Assembly (NCBI RefSeq): GCF_028283785.1 | Contig: NZ_JAPWKB010000005.1 | Span: 1-64,000, forward strand | Direction of reading: 5' to 3' | DNA: 64,000 nt | Origin: Paraburkholderia sp. | Lineage (GTDB): Bacteria > Pseudomonadota > Gammaproteobacteria > Burkholderiales > Burkholderiaceae | Part shown: positions 17,313 to 25,905 of the stretch, piece after piece | Numbering within the stretch: the first letter of the stretch is position 1 | Layout of the letters: each line of letters begins with the position of its first letter | The notes under the pieces: generated by a model | The model's input: only the letters and a program-made list of their open reading frames with translations | What the model was told of the DNA's origin: nothing | The model's database searches: none | Translations under genes and position numbers: made by a program

Positions 17313-20300
17313 TTAAGCGTCCGACGCCGGCAACGCGTAGTGCCCCGCGTCCTTCTGCGACACATGAATCTTGCCGCCCGCCAACGTGCGCAACACGACA
17401 TAGAACACCGGCGTCAACATCAAGCCGAACAGCGTGACCCCGAGCATCCCGAAGAACACCGCGATACCCATCGCGTGACGCATTTCCGAACCCGCGCCGC
17501 TCGACAGCACCAGCGGCACCACGCCCATGATGAAAGCGATCGACGTCATCAGGATCGGGCGCAACCGCATCCGGCTCGCTTCGATCGCCGCCGACAGCGG
17601 CGAATGACCGTCATGCTCCAGCTCGCGCGCAAACTCGACGATCAGGATCGCGTTCTTCGCGGACAGCCCCACCAGCACCATCAAACCGATCTGCGTGAAG
17701 ATGTTGTTGTCGCCCTGCGTGAGCCACACGCCCGTCAGCGCCGACAGCACGCTCATCGGCACGATCAGGATCACCGCGAGCGGCAGCGTCAGGCTTTCAT
17801 ACAGCGCAGCCAGCACCAGGAACACCAGCAGCACACTGATCGGGAACACCCACATGCCGGCGTTGCCCGCCAGAATCTGCTGATACGTGAGGTCGGTCCA
17901 TTCTGCCTTCACGCCGCGCGGCAAGGTCTGCGCCGCGATGCGCTCGATTGCCGCCTGCGCCTGACCCGACGAATAACCCGGCGCCGGTCCACCGTTGATA
18001 TCGGCGGCGGTGTAGCCGTTGTAGCGCACCACCATTTCCGGACCGTAAGTCGGCGTCACCGTCACCAGCGACGACAGCGGCACCATTTCGCCCGATGCGT
18101 TACGCGTCTTCAGTTGCAGGATGTCGTCCGCACGTTGACGGAACGGCGCATCCGCCTGCACGCGCACCTGATACACACGGCCGAAGCGGTTGAAGTCGTT
18201 CACGTACAGCGAGCCGAGGTAAATCTGCATCGTGTTGAACACGTCCGTGACCGGCACACCGAGCTGCTTCGCCTTCACGCGGTCCAGATCGACGTTCAGT
18301 TGCGGCACGTTGATCTGATAGCTGGAGAAGGTCGGCCCGAGTTCCGGCGCGGTCGATGCCTGCTTGATAAACGCCTGCGTCGCATTGTTCAGCGCGGCAT
18401 AACCGACCGCACCGTGATCTTCCAGCTGGATCTTGAAACCGCCGAGCGTGCCGAGACCCAACACCGGCGGCGGCGGGAACACCGCGACGAACGAATCCTT
18501 GAGCGCACCGAATTTCTGGTTCAGCGCACCGGCAATCGCACCGGCGGACAAGCTCTTGCCACGGCGATCGTGGAACGGCTTCAACGTGACGAACACGATG
18601 CCCGCGCTCGAACTGTTGGTGAAACCATTCACCGACAATCCCGGAAACGCGACCGCGCTTTCCACGCCCGGCTCTTTCAGTGCAATCGCGCTCATGTCGC
18701 GAATCACTTTTTCCGTGCGGTCCAGCGACGCGCCGTTCGGCAGCTGCGCAAACGCGATCAGATACTCCTTGTCCTGCGCGGGCACGAAGCCGCCCGGCAC
18801 GATATGCGCGACACCGAAGGTCGCGGCGAGCAGCACCGCATACACGGCCAGCATCGCGCCCTTGCGGCGCAGCACGCCCGTCACGCCCTTGCCGTACGAC
18901 GTCGAGCCGCGATGGAACACCTTGTTGAAGCCCTTGAAAAAGCGGCCCAATACGCGGTTCATCGCACGCGTCAGCCAGTCTTCCTTCGCGCCATGACCTC
19001 GCAACAGCAACGCGGACAACGCCGGCGACAGCGTCAACGAATTGAACGCGGAGATCACCGTCGAGATCGCGATTGTCATCGCGAACTGCTTGTAGAACTG
19101 GCCCGTCAGACCGCTCATGAACGCGAGCGGCACGAACACCGCCACCAGCGTCAGCGCAATGGCGATGATCGGCCCGCTCACTTCCTGCATGGCCTTGTAG
19201 GTCGCATCGCGCGCACTCAAGCCGCTTTCGATATTGCGCTCGACGTTTTCGACCACCACGATCGCATCGTCGACCACGATCCCGATCGCCAGCACCATCC
19301 CGAACAGCGACAACGCGTTGATCGAGAAGCCGAATGCCAGCAGCAGCGAGAACGTACCGACGATCGACACCGGCACCGCGATCAGCGGAATGATCGACGC
19401 ACGCCACGTTTGCAGGAACACGATCACCACGATCACGACCAGCGCAATCGCTTCGAGCAGCGTGTGCACGACCGCTTCGATACTCGAACGCACGAACTGT
19501 GTCGGGTCGTAGACGATCTTGTACTGGACGCCTGCGGGCATGTCCTGCGCGAGTTCCTTCATGGTCGCGCGCACTTCGTCGGAAATCGCCAGCGAGTTCG
19601 CGCCCGGCGCCTGGTTGATCGCCATCGCGACGGCCGGCTTGTTGTCGAGCAACGAACGCAGACCGTATTCCGATGCCGCCAGTTCGATCCGCGAGATGTC
19701 CTTCAGATAGGTGACCGCGCCATCCGGCGCCGTCTTCACGACGATATCGCCGAATTCGCCTTCGGTTTTCAGGCGGCCGCGCGCATTCACCGACAACTGC
19801 AGCGGCGTGCCCTGCACCGACGGCGATGCACCGATCACGCCCGCCGCAACCTGCACGTTCTGCTCGCGAATCGCGTTGACCACCTCCGTCGCGGTCAAAC
19901 CGCGTTGCGCGACTTTCTGCGGATCGAGCCACACGCGCATCGCGTAATCGCCCGCACCCCACAACTGCACCTGACCGACGCCCTGGATCCGTTCGAGGCG
20001 ATCCTTCACGTTCAGCAGCGCGTAGTTGCGCAGATACGTCATGTCATAGCGGTCGTTCGGCGAGATCAGATGGACCACCATCGTCAGCGTCGGCGAGCTT
20101 TTGATCGTCGTCACGCCGAGCCGTTGCACGTCTTCCGGCAAACGGGGCAGCGCCTGATTCACGCGGTTCTGCACGAGTTGCGTCGCGAGATCGGGATTGG
20201 TGCCGAGCTTGAACGTGACGGTCAGCGTGAGATTGCCGTCGCTGTTCGCTTGCGACTGCATGTACAGCATGCCTTCGACGCCGTTGATCTGCTCTTCGAG

Positions 20301-20498
20301 CGGCGATGCGACCGCTTCCGCGATCACCTTCGGGTTCGCGCCCGGATACTGCGCGTGGACCACCACCGACGGCGGCACGACTTCCGGATACTCGGAGATC
20401 GGCAGCTTGAACAGGGAAATAATCCCCGCCAGCAGGATCACCACCGAAAGCACGCCCGCAAAGATCGGGCGGTCGATGAAGAATTTGGATATGTTCAT
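17313..20498 (-). CDS. ceoB: RND efflux pump inner-membrane transporter (CeoB/BpeF-like, MexF group)
   Basis: This 1061-residue HAE1-family antiporter begins MNISKFFIDRPIFAGVLSVV, with LPISEYPEVVPPSVVVHAQY close to MexF. The proton-relay aspartates in segment 4 are seen in GIVVDDAIVVVENVERN, and a lysine in the C-terminal half sits in GLSAKNAILIVEFAREL. Two large periplasmic loops and 12 membrane segments fit the family. CeoB/BpeF pumps export chloramphenicol, trimethoprim, fluoroquinolones and salicylate in Burkholderia. Gene order with llpE, ceoA, opcM and a divergent LysR gene supports this assignment; the spectrum here is inference. Confidence 0.93.
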   Translation of the reverse strand: MNISKFFIDRPIFAGVLSVVILLAGIISLFKLPISEYPEVVPPSVVVHAQYPGANPKVIAEAVASPLEEQINGVEGMLYMQSQANSDGNLTLTVTFKLGTNPDLATQLVQNRVNQALPRLPEDVQRLGVTTIKSSPTLTMVVHLISPNDRYDMTYLRNYALLNVKDRLERIQGVGQVQLWGAGDYAMRVWLDPQKVAQRGLTATEVVNAIREQNVQVAAGVIGASPSVQGTPLQLSVNARGRLKTEGEFGDIVVKTAPDGAVTYLKDISRIELAASEYGLRSLLDNKPAVAMAINQAPGANSLAISDEVRATMKELAQDMPAGVQYKIVYDPTQFVRSSIEAVVHTLLEAIALVVIVVIVFLQTWRASIIPLIAVPVSIVGTFSLLLAFGFSINALSLFGMVLAIGIVVDDAIVVVENVERNIESGLSARDATYKAMQEVSGPIIAIALTLVAVFVPLAFMSGLTGQFYKQFAMTIAISTVISAFNSLTLSPALSALLLRGHGAKEDWLTRAMNRVLGRFFKGFNKVFHRGSTSYGKGVTGVLRRKGAMLAVYAVLLAATFGVAHIVPGGFVPAQDKEYLIAFAQLPNGASLDRTEKVIRDMSAIALKEPGVESAVAFPGLSVNGFTNSSSAGIVFVTLKPFHDRRGKSLSAGAIAGALNQKFGALKDSFVAVFPPPPVLGLGTLGGFKIQLEDHGAVGYAALNNATQAFIKQASTAPELGPTFSSYQINVPQLNVDLDRVKAKQLGVPVTDVFNTMQIYLGSLYVNDFNRFGRVYQVRVQADAPFRQRADDILQLKTRNASGEMVPLSSLVTVTPTYGPEMVVRYNGYTAADINGGPAPGYSSGQAQAAIERIAAQTLPRGVKAEWTDLTYQQILAGNAGMWVFPISVLLVFLVLAALYESLTLPLAVILIVPMSVLSALTGVWLTQGDNNIFTQIGLMVLVGLSAKNAILIVEFARELEHDGHSPLSAAIEASRMRLRPILMTSIAFIMGVVPLVLSSGAGSEMRHAMGIAVFFGMLGVTLFGLMLTPVFYVVLRTLAGGKIHVSQKDAGHYALPASDA

Positions 20499-20565
20499 GG
20501 GAAGCTCTTGAGGTTGGAGCGCGCGAGCGTCGCGCGCGAATCTGGGGCGCGGGCTCGCATGCGAC

Positions 20566-21843
20566 TCACGAATTCTTCTGCGTCTTCACGGCTTGCGGCT
20601 TGCCGTCCTGCGCGATCGGTGCGGCGGTTGCGCTGGCTGCATCCGGTGCTTTGGCTGCATTGGCGACATCGGTGCCGTCCGGATTCGCGTCGCCGTTCAT
20701 CGGCACCATGTGCGCGCGGATCGCGTCGCCGGGGCGCACACGCTGCGTGCCGTTGACGACGATCCGGTCGCCGCTCTTGAGACCGCCCTTCACGACGCGC
20801 AGGTTGCCCTGCATCGAACCCGGCACGATCTCGCGATACGCGACGTGGTTGTCCTTGTCGACCACCAGCACGAACTTCTTGTCCTGGTCGGTGCCGACCG
20901 CCGCGTCGTCGATCAGCAGCGCCGGATGCGGAACGCTGCCGCCCACTTTCACGCGTGCATACAGACCCGGAATCAGCGCGCCGTCCTGATTGTCGAAGCG
21001 CGCGCGCACGCGGATCGTGCCCGACGACGTATCGAGCCGGTTATCCACCGATTCGATCGTGCCTTCGCGCGAGTAGCCGGTTTCGTCCGCGAGACCCAGT
21101 TGCACCGGCACCTTGCCGCCGTCCTTCACGCGGCTGATGTATTGCAGGTACGTCTGTTCGTCCGCGTCGAACGACGCGTAGATCGGCGACACCGATACCA
21201 GCGTCGTCAACGGCGTCGAACTCGCGCCCGCCGACACCACGTTGCCCACGGTGATCTCCGCACGCGATACGCGGCCCGCCACGGGCGCGACGATCTTCGT
21301 GTAACCCAGATTGATGCGCGCGGTTTCGACGGCCGCCTGAGCCGCCTTCAAGTTCGCGCTGGCTTCACGCGCGGCGTTCTGCTTCTCGTCGTAGTCGCGC
21401 TTCGCAATCGCGTTGTCGGCGATCAGCCGTTGCGCGCGCTCCCAGTCGCTCTGCGTGTAGCCGGTGCGCGCCTGCGCGGCGGCCAGTTGCGCTTCGGCGC
21501 GATCGACTTCGGCGGCGTACGGGCGCGGATCGATCACGAACAGCGTGTCGCCCTTCTTCACCAGCGCGCCGTCCCGGAAGTTGACCGAGACGATCGTTCC
21601 CGGCACCTGGGAACGGACATCGACCTTTTCGACGGCTTCGAGTCGCCCCGAATAACTTTGCCAGTCGGTGATCGTGCGATCGATCACGGTGGCGACATCC
21701 ACTTCGGGGACGACGGTCGGCGCGGCCTGCTCGGACGCGTGTGCATCGACATGAATCGCGCCGAACGTGCCGAGACCGGCAATCACGACGACGGCGAATA
21801 CCGCGACGGCAAGTCGCGTACGGGTTAGCGGGAAGAGTGACAT
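20566..21843 (-). CDS. ceoA: RND efflux periplasmic adaptor (CeoA/BpeE-like)
   Basis: This 425-residue membrane-fusion protein has an N-terminal membrane anchor (about 8-30) without a lipobox cysteine. Lipoyl halves (VDVRSQVPGTIVSVNFRDGA and IVAPVAGRVSRAEITVGNVV) flank a helical hairpin, and a beta-barrel follows. The last 45 residues are a low-complexity Ala/Asp/Lys tail. GGAG lies 6 bp before the ATG. The gap to the pump gene is 67 bp. It links CeoB to OpcM across the periplasm. Confidence 0.92.
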   Translation of the reverse strand: MSLFPLTRTRLAVAVFAVVVIAGLGTFGAIHVDAHASEQAAPTVVPEVDVATVIDRTITDWQSYSGRLEAVEKVDVRSQVPGTIVSVNFRDGALVKKGDTLFVIDPRPYAAEVDRAEAQLAAAQARTGYTQSDWERAQRLIADNAIAKRDYDEKQNAAREASANLKAAQAAVETARINLGYTKIVAPVAGRVSRAEITVGNVVSAGASSTPLTTLVSVSPIYASFDADEQTYLQYISRVKDGGKVPVQLGLADETGYSREGTIESVDNRLDTSSGTIRVRARFDNQDGALIPGLYARVKVGGSVPHPALLIDDAAVGTDQDKKFVLVVDKDNHVAYREIVPGSMQGNLRVVKGGLKSGDRIVVNGTQRVRPGDAIRAHMVPMNGDANPDGTDVANAAKAPDAASATAAPIAQDGKPQAVKTQKNS

Positions 21844-22019
21844 TGTTGGCTCCAGTCGGTTATCAGCAGGTTTTTAGGGTTGTTGGAATGCAGTAATCCG
21901 CGCGCTGCGCCGACGGCGCATCGCGTTGGATGAATTCGGGACTTCTGGACCGGCGGCGCCTACGCCGCCGTTGCGCTCACGCGCGCTACATGGATGGACT
22001 CATCGCGGCTCCGTCCGGC

Positions 22020-22958
22020 TCAACGTGACGCCGCGCGCGCCGCTGAAAAGCGGCACTGAAAAAATCGCACTGCTTCCTGCAATGCGTCCGGATGCCCGGC
22101 GAGCGCGGCGTGCGACACGCTCGGATAGCGCACCACCTGCGTCATCACGCCGGCATTGATCAGACTCGTCGCATAGTTTTCGGCCTCGACGTGCAGCACG
22201 TCGTTCTGCGCAGTCAGGATCAGCGTGGCGGGCAATCCCGCGAGCCGCGACGATTCGAGCGGCGCCGCATACGGGTGCATCCGCTGCGACGCTTGCGGCA
22301 GATACGCGCGGTAACAGGCGGCGCATTCCTTCGCGGTGATGTCCGACGAGAGACGGCGCTCGTCGCCCAGACGCGTCAGGCTCGGATCGAGCATCGGACC
22401 GAACAGCGCCTGCGCGTCGATTCGCACGTCACCGCGATCCCGCCCAATGAACGCGAGGCAATTCGCGAGCTGGCCGCCCGCATCGTGTCCGGCGACGCCC
22501 AGCCGTTTCGTATTGCCGCCGAACGCGCGCGCCCGCGTCTGCACCCACAATGCCGCGCGATGCGCATCTTCGGGCGCGGCCGGAAACGGAAACTGCGGCG
22601 CGAGCGAATACCCGACCGACACCACGAGTGCCGGTAAGTGTTCAGCGAAATAGCGCGCGGCAGGCTCTGCGTCGTCGATAGAACCGCGCACGAAACCGCC
22701 GCCGTGAAAATAAAGCAGCACCGGCAGCCCGCTCTTGCCGGCCGGACGCGTCAGCCGCAGCGTGATCTGCTGCGCGTGGCCCTCGATCTGCACGTCGGTG
22801 ACCTCGAGCGACCCGCCCGCTGCGGCGGGCGCCGCAGGCGCGGCCGCCGCCACCGCAGGCGCCGGCCCCGCCGCGCCGTGCGTGCGTGCGGCGCCCTTGG
22901 TGCTGTCGGGCGGCACGAACGAAAACGGCGGGATATACGGGGGTTTTAACGCATCCAT
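22020..22958 (-). CDS. llpE: LlpE-like alpha/beta hydrolase with Asp at the nucleophile position
   Basis: This protein of about 312 residues has the hormone-sensitive-lipase fold: oxyanion motif LYFHGGGFVRGS, acid residue in TAQNDVLHVE, and His in SVSHAALAG. The nucleophile elbow reads VAGHDAGGQLA, so residue 159 is Asp where HSL-type esterases have Ser (GDSAGG). The N-terminus carries an Ala/Pro-rich low-complexity stretch (about 22-50). It is the first gene of the efflux operon, as llpE is in Burkholderia ceo and bpeEF loci. The ATG at 22958 lacks a clear ribosome-binding site; a TTG 15 bp upstream is the alternative. Confidence 0.85.
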   Translation of the reverse strand: MDALKPPYIPPFSFVPPDSTKGAARTHGAAGPAPAVAAAAPAAPAAAGGSLEVTDVQIEGHAQQITLRLTRPAGKSGLPVLLYFHGGGFVRGSIDDAEPAARYFAEHLPALVVSVGYSLAPQFPFPAAPEDAHRAALWVQTRARAFGGNTKRLGVAGHDAGGQLANCLAFIGRDRGDVRIDAQALFGPMLDPSLTRLGDERRLSSDITAKECAACYRAYLPQASQRMHPYAAPLESSRLAGLPATLILTAQNDVLHVEAENYATSLINAGVMTQVVRYPSVSHAALAGHPDALQEAVRFFQCRFSAARAASR

Positions 22959-22995
22959 GTCTGACGGGCGCAATGCGCATAGAAATTCAATGCTG

Positions 22996-23053
22996 CGAAT
23001 TGTGGCGTCGGCAGAGTCCTAAATAAATGCCTATAATCCGGCAACACAATTCG
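22996..23053. promoter_or_regulatory. Operator-like inverted repeat and promoter between llpE and the LysR gene
   Basis: CGAATTGTG (22996-23004) and its exact reverse complement CACAATTCG (23045-23053) bracket a TATAAT (23032-23037) that can serve the LysR gene. ATTC-N8-GAAT (22985-23000), a T-N11-A-like LysR box, overlaps the left arm. The arrangement fits autoregulation and divergent control of the efflux operon. Confidence 0.5.
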
Positions 23054-23167
23054 GTGCCTCTGAACAATCGACCGGCCTCTGCCCGGTTCGCAGGGTGATC
23101 GGAGCGAACGCTGTTCCTATCCGCTTCGTCCCCTTCAGTGGGCGCTCCGCCTTTTTCGGAGGTAGTC

Positions 23168-24172
23168 ATGGACCGGCTTCAGGCCATGCAGGTGTTCACG
23201 CGTGTCGTCGACACCAACAGCTTTACCCGCGCTGCCGAAACGCTGGATCTCCCGCGCGCGTCGGTCACCACGATCATCCAGAACCTGGAGTCGTTTCTCG
23301 GCACCCGCCTGATGCACCGGACCACCCGCCGTCTTTCGCTGACGCCCGACGGCGCCGCGTATTACGAGCGTTGCGTGCGGATTCTGGCCGACGTCGAAGA
23401 AACCGAAGCGAGTTTCCAGAGCGGCAACAAGAAGCCGCACGGCAAATTGCGCGTGGACATGCCCGGCTCGCTCGGGCGGCTGATCGTGATTCCCGCGCTG
23501 CGCGAATTCCACATGCGCTACCCGGATATCGACCTCCAACTCGGCTTGAGCGATCGTCCGGTCGATTTGCTGCAGGAAGGCGTCGATTGCGTGCTGCGGG
23601 TGGGTGCGTTGCAGGATTCGTCGCTGGTCGCGCGGCGGATCGGACTATTCGAAGGCGTTACCTGCGCCGCGCCCGTCTACCTGGAGCGCTACGGCAAGCC
23701 GCAGTCGATCGACGATCTGCAGGAACACAAGGCCGTCAATTATTTTTCGAGCCGCACGGGTCGCATCCTCGACTGGACCTTCCTTGTCGATAACAAGGAA
23801 ACCGAAGTGAAGATGAAAAGCATGGTGTCGGTGAACGACGCCGATGCGTACGTGAATTGCGGGCTCGAAGGCTTCGGGCTGATCCAGCCGGCGCTGTTCA
23901 TGGTGTTGCCGCATCTGCGCTCGGGCAAGCTCGTCGAAGTGATGCCCGACCTCAAACCGCTTCCCATGCCCATTTCGGCCGTGTATCCGCACAGCCGTCA
24001 TCTGTCGCCGAAAGTGCGCGTGTTCGTCGACTGGATGGCTGAAGTGTTCGATCGTTGCCCGTTGCTGAGCGGCCGCGGCGGCCTCGATCAAACCTGCTCG
24101 AAGCGCACGTTCGAAGAGAAAGAAAGCGCGCCTTCTCTCGATACGCCGGTTATTTCGGAGTACGTCGCCTGA
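23168..24172 (+). CDS. LysR-family regulator of the efflux operon (CeoR/BpeT-like)
   Basis: This 334-residue protein has an N-terminal winged helix-turn-helix (MDRLQAMQVFTRVVDTNSFT...LPRASVTTIIQNLESFLGTR) and a LysR substrate-binding domain (about 90-300). GGAGG sits 6 bp before the ATG at 23168. It is divergent from llpE-ceoA-ceoB-opcM, the layout of CeoR and BpeT, which respond to salicylate-like ligands and mutate to give multidrug resistance. The last 35 residues are charged and lack domain features. The ligand is not deducible. Confidence 0.88.
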   Translation: MDRLQAMQVFTRVVDTNSFTRAAETLDLPRASVTTIIQNLESFLGTRLMHRTTRRLSLTPDGAAYYERCVRILADVEETEASFQSGNKKPHGKLRVDMPGSLGRLIVIPALREFHMRYPDIDLQLGLSDRPVDLLQEGVDCVLRVGALQDSSLVARRIGLFEGVTCAAPVYLERYGKPQSIDDLQEHKAVNYFSSRTGRILDWTFLVDNKETEVKMKSMVSVNDADAYVNCGLEGFGLIQPALFMVLPHLRSGKLVEVMPDLKPLPMPISAVYPHSRHLSPKVRVFVDWMAEVFDRCPLLSGRGGLDQTCSKRTFEEKESAPSLDTPVISEYVA

Positions 24173-24213
24173 GCGGCGAAATGCAGTAAAACGCCGTTGC
24201 AGCAGACGTAAAA

Positions 24214-24250
24214 ACGCGGCTCATGCGCAATGCATGAGCCGCGTTTTTTT
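24214..24250 (+). terminator. Intrinsic terminator after the LysR gene
   Basis: ACGCGGCTCATGC and GCATGAGCCGCGT form a perfect 13-bp stem with a 5-nt loop, followed by seven T residues. Confidence 0.9.
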
Positions 24251-24373
24251 GATTGTTCTGAATTCATGACAATTCATTTCACCAAACCGCGATTTATCCG
24301 CGGCGCCGTGAAGCCTACATTTCATCCTGTCGCGACGCTCAACGGCGCCGCTCCCGAATCGACAGGAGTGAAC

Positions 24374-24673
24374 ATGCAACGCCCTCTCTACACCTCTATC
24401 GCAGGACTCGTTCTCTCAGTGGCTGCCAGCAACGCCGCTTACGCCGACGGCGGCATCGGCCACGCCGGTACGTACCAAAGCGCGGCAACGGCGGGTGCAA
24501 GCCAGAAGACCCGTGCCGAAGTGCGCGCTGAACTGATCGCCGCATATCGCAGCGGCAGCCTGCCTTCGATGAACCGCCAGGCGTATCCGGGTGTCGGCCT
24601 TCAAGGCGAAACCCAGGCCGCTCGCCTCGCGATCCAGGAAGGCACGGAAACCACACGTATCGCGCACGACTGA
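24374..24673 (+). CDS. DUF4148 secreted protein
   Basis: This 99-residue protein has a Sec signal peptide (cleavage probably after AAYA at about residue 24) and a short mature region with KTRAEVRAELIAAYRSGSLP, the hallmark of DUF4148 proteins that are abundant in Burkholderia and of unknown role. AGGAG lies 6 bp before the ATG at 24374. It is preceded by a terminator, so it has its own promoter. The mature protein is predicted to be periplasmic, small and partly disordered. Confidence 0.88.
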   Translation: MQRPLYTSIAGLVLSVAASNAAYADGGIGHAGTYQSAATAGASQKTRAEVRAELIAAYRSGSLPSMNRQAYPGVGLQGETQAARLAIQEGTETTRIAHD

Positions 24674-24746
24674 TCGCGCGCAGCGTCGCGTGAAGACGCG
24701 ACCTGTACCGCGTTCTAGCCGCATTCAGCCATTGAAGGAGTCAGCC

Positions 24747-24836
24747 ATGAATCCGTCCGAACTCGACAACTGGGACACGACTGCGCCGGTGTGGACACCG
24801 TTCCGCGCGCAAGCGGAGCATGAGAGTCACGAGTAA
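24747..24836 (+). CDS. Putative 29-residue peptide
   Basis: An ATG at 24747 follows AAGGAGT at optimal spacing and opens a 29-codon frame (MNPSELDNWDTTAPVWTPFR, then AQAEHESHE). The peptide is acidic with two Trp and no hydrophobic segment. It lies 73 bp after the DUF4148 gene and just before a convergent terminator. I know no family; the strong ribosome-binding site is the main support. Confidence 0.35.
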   Translation: MNPSELDNWDTTAPVWTPFRAQAEHESHE

Positions 24837-24866
24837 ACACCATGCGGCAACGCGTGGTGCCGAAGT

Positions 24867-24913
24867 AAAAAACGCGTCGTTGCGCACTCTGGCAGAGTGC
24901 GCAACGACGCGTT
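24867..24913 (-). terminator. 20-bp perfect hairpin terminator of the CDF gene
   Basis: AACGCGTCGTTGCGCACTCT (24871-24890) and its exact reverse complement (24894-24913) are separated by 3 nt. Read on the minus strand the hairpin is followed by six T residues. It ends transcripts of the CDF transporter and probably also stops plus-strand transcription. Confidence 0.85.
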
Positions 24914-24934
24914 GATGCGTGTCGAATGCGGTGT

Positions 24935-25849
24935 TCAGTCGCCGCTTGCGCGCGGCACGTCCGGTTCGAAAAACACCCAGCGTACTTGCGGAAACGTTTC
25001 CTGCAGATCGGCTTCGATGATGTTGATGGCATCGACCATCGCGCGGCCGCTCGGATAGTCGATCATCTCGGCCTGCACCGCGACGACGACTTCCTTGCCC
25101 CACTGCAACGTGATCATATTCATGATGCTGCGGATTTCAGGCCGCGCGCGCAGATGCGCTTCGATACCGCGACGCACTTCCGGGCTCGCCGATTCACCGA
25201 CGATCATCGACTTCACTTCACGCGCGACCAGCGTCGCAATCACCATCAGCAGCACGCCCACGCCGATCGATCCGAGCGCATCGTAGACCGGGTTACCGGT
25301 CAGCATCGTCGCGAGCACGGCGACAAATGCCATCGCGAGACCCGCGAGTGCCGCGATGTCTTCACCGGCCACCACCAGCAGATCCGATTCGCGCGTTTCG
25401 CGAAACCATCGCCACATCGTGTGGTCCGCATGGGTTTTACGGATCTCGCGCACCGCGCCCATCAGCGACAAGGTTTCGAGCACCACCGATACGCCGAGCA
25501 CACCCAGCGCGACATACGCATTCGACAGCGGCTCGCGATGAAACAGCCGATGCACGCCCTCGTACACCGAGAACGCCCCACCGACAAAAAACAGCAGCAA
25601 CGCGACCAGCAGCGAGTAGTAATTGATCGCGCGACCGGTGCCCATCGGATGCAACGGGCTGACCGGTTTTCGCGCTTGCCGCAACCCAAACAGCAGCAGC
25701 AACTGGTTGCCGCAATCGGCGGTCGAGTGGATGGCTTCGGCAAACATCGCGCCGGAACCGGAATACGCAGCGGCCGCGAACTTGAATATGGCGATGCCCA
25801 GGTTAGCTCCGAGGGCATAGAAAATGGCTTTCGGCGATTCTTCTTTCAT
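24935..25849 (-). CDS. Cation diffusion facilitator (CDF) family transporter
   Basis: This 304-residue inner-membrane protein has six predicted helices in the N-terminal 210 residues and a cytoplasmic metal-binding domain (about 215-300). Helix 2 carries AEAIHSTADCGNQ (HxxxD) and helix 5 carries VAGEDIAALAG (the usual HD pair is ED here). CDF proteins export Zn, Co, Fe or Mn by proton antiport. The Glu replacing His in helix 5 is typical of the FieF-unlike, poorly characterised branch, so the metal is uncertain. I chose the ATG at 25849 over a TTG 6 bp upstream. Confidence 0.88.
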   Translation of the reverse strand: MKEESPKAIFYALGANLGIAIFKFAAAAYSGSGAMFAEAIHSTADCGNQLLLLFGLRQARKPVSPLHPMGTGRAINYYSLLVALLLFFVGGAFSVYEGVHRLFHREPLSNAYVALGVLGVSVVLETLSLMGAVREIRKTHADHTMWRWFRETRESDLLVVAGEDIAALAGLAMAFVAVLATMLTGNPVYDALGSIGVGVLLMVIATLVAREVKSMIVGESASPEVRRGIEAHLRARPEIRSIMNMITLQWGKEVVVAVQAEMIDYPSGRAMVDAINIIEADLQETFPQVRWVFFEPDVPRASGD

Positions 25850-25905
25850 CGGCAAGGAATAGTTGAAACTGCAAGGATAGTGACATGCGTCACTCGAAAA
25901 GCGGC

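Noticed and set aside
17340..20756. A plus-strand open frame of more than 1100 codons opposite the RND pump gene
   Set aside because: Its product is Arg/His/Gln-rich with no domains, which is the usual mirror image of a high-GC gene; the minus-strand RND protein is clear.
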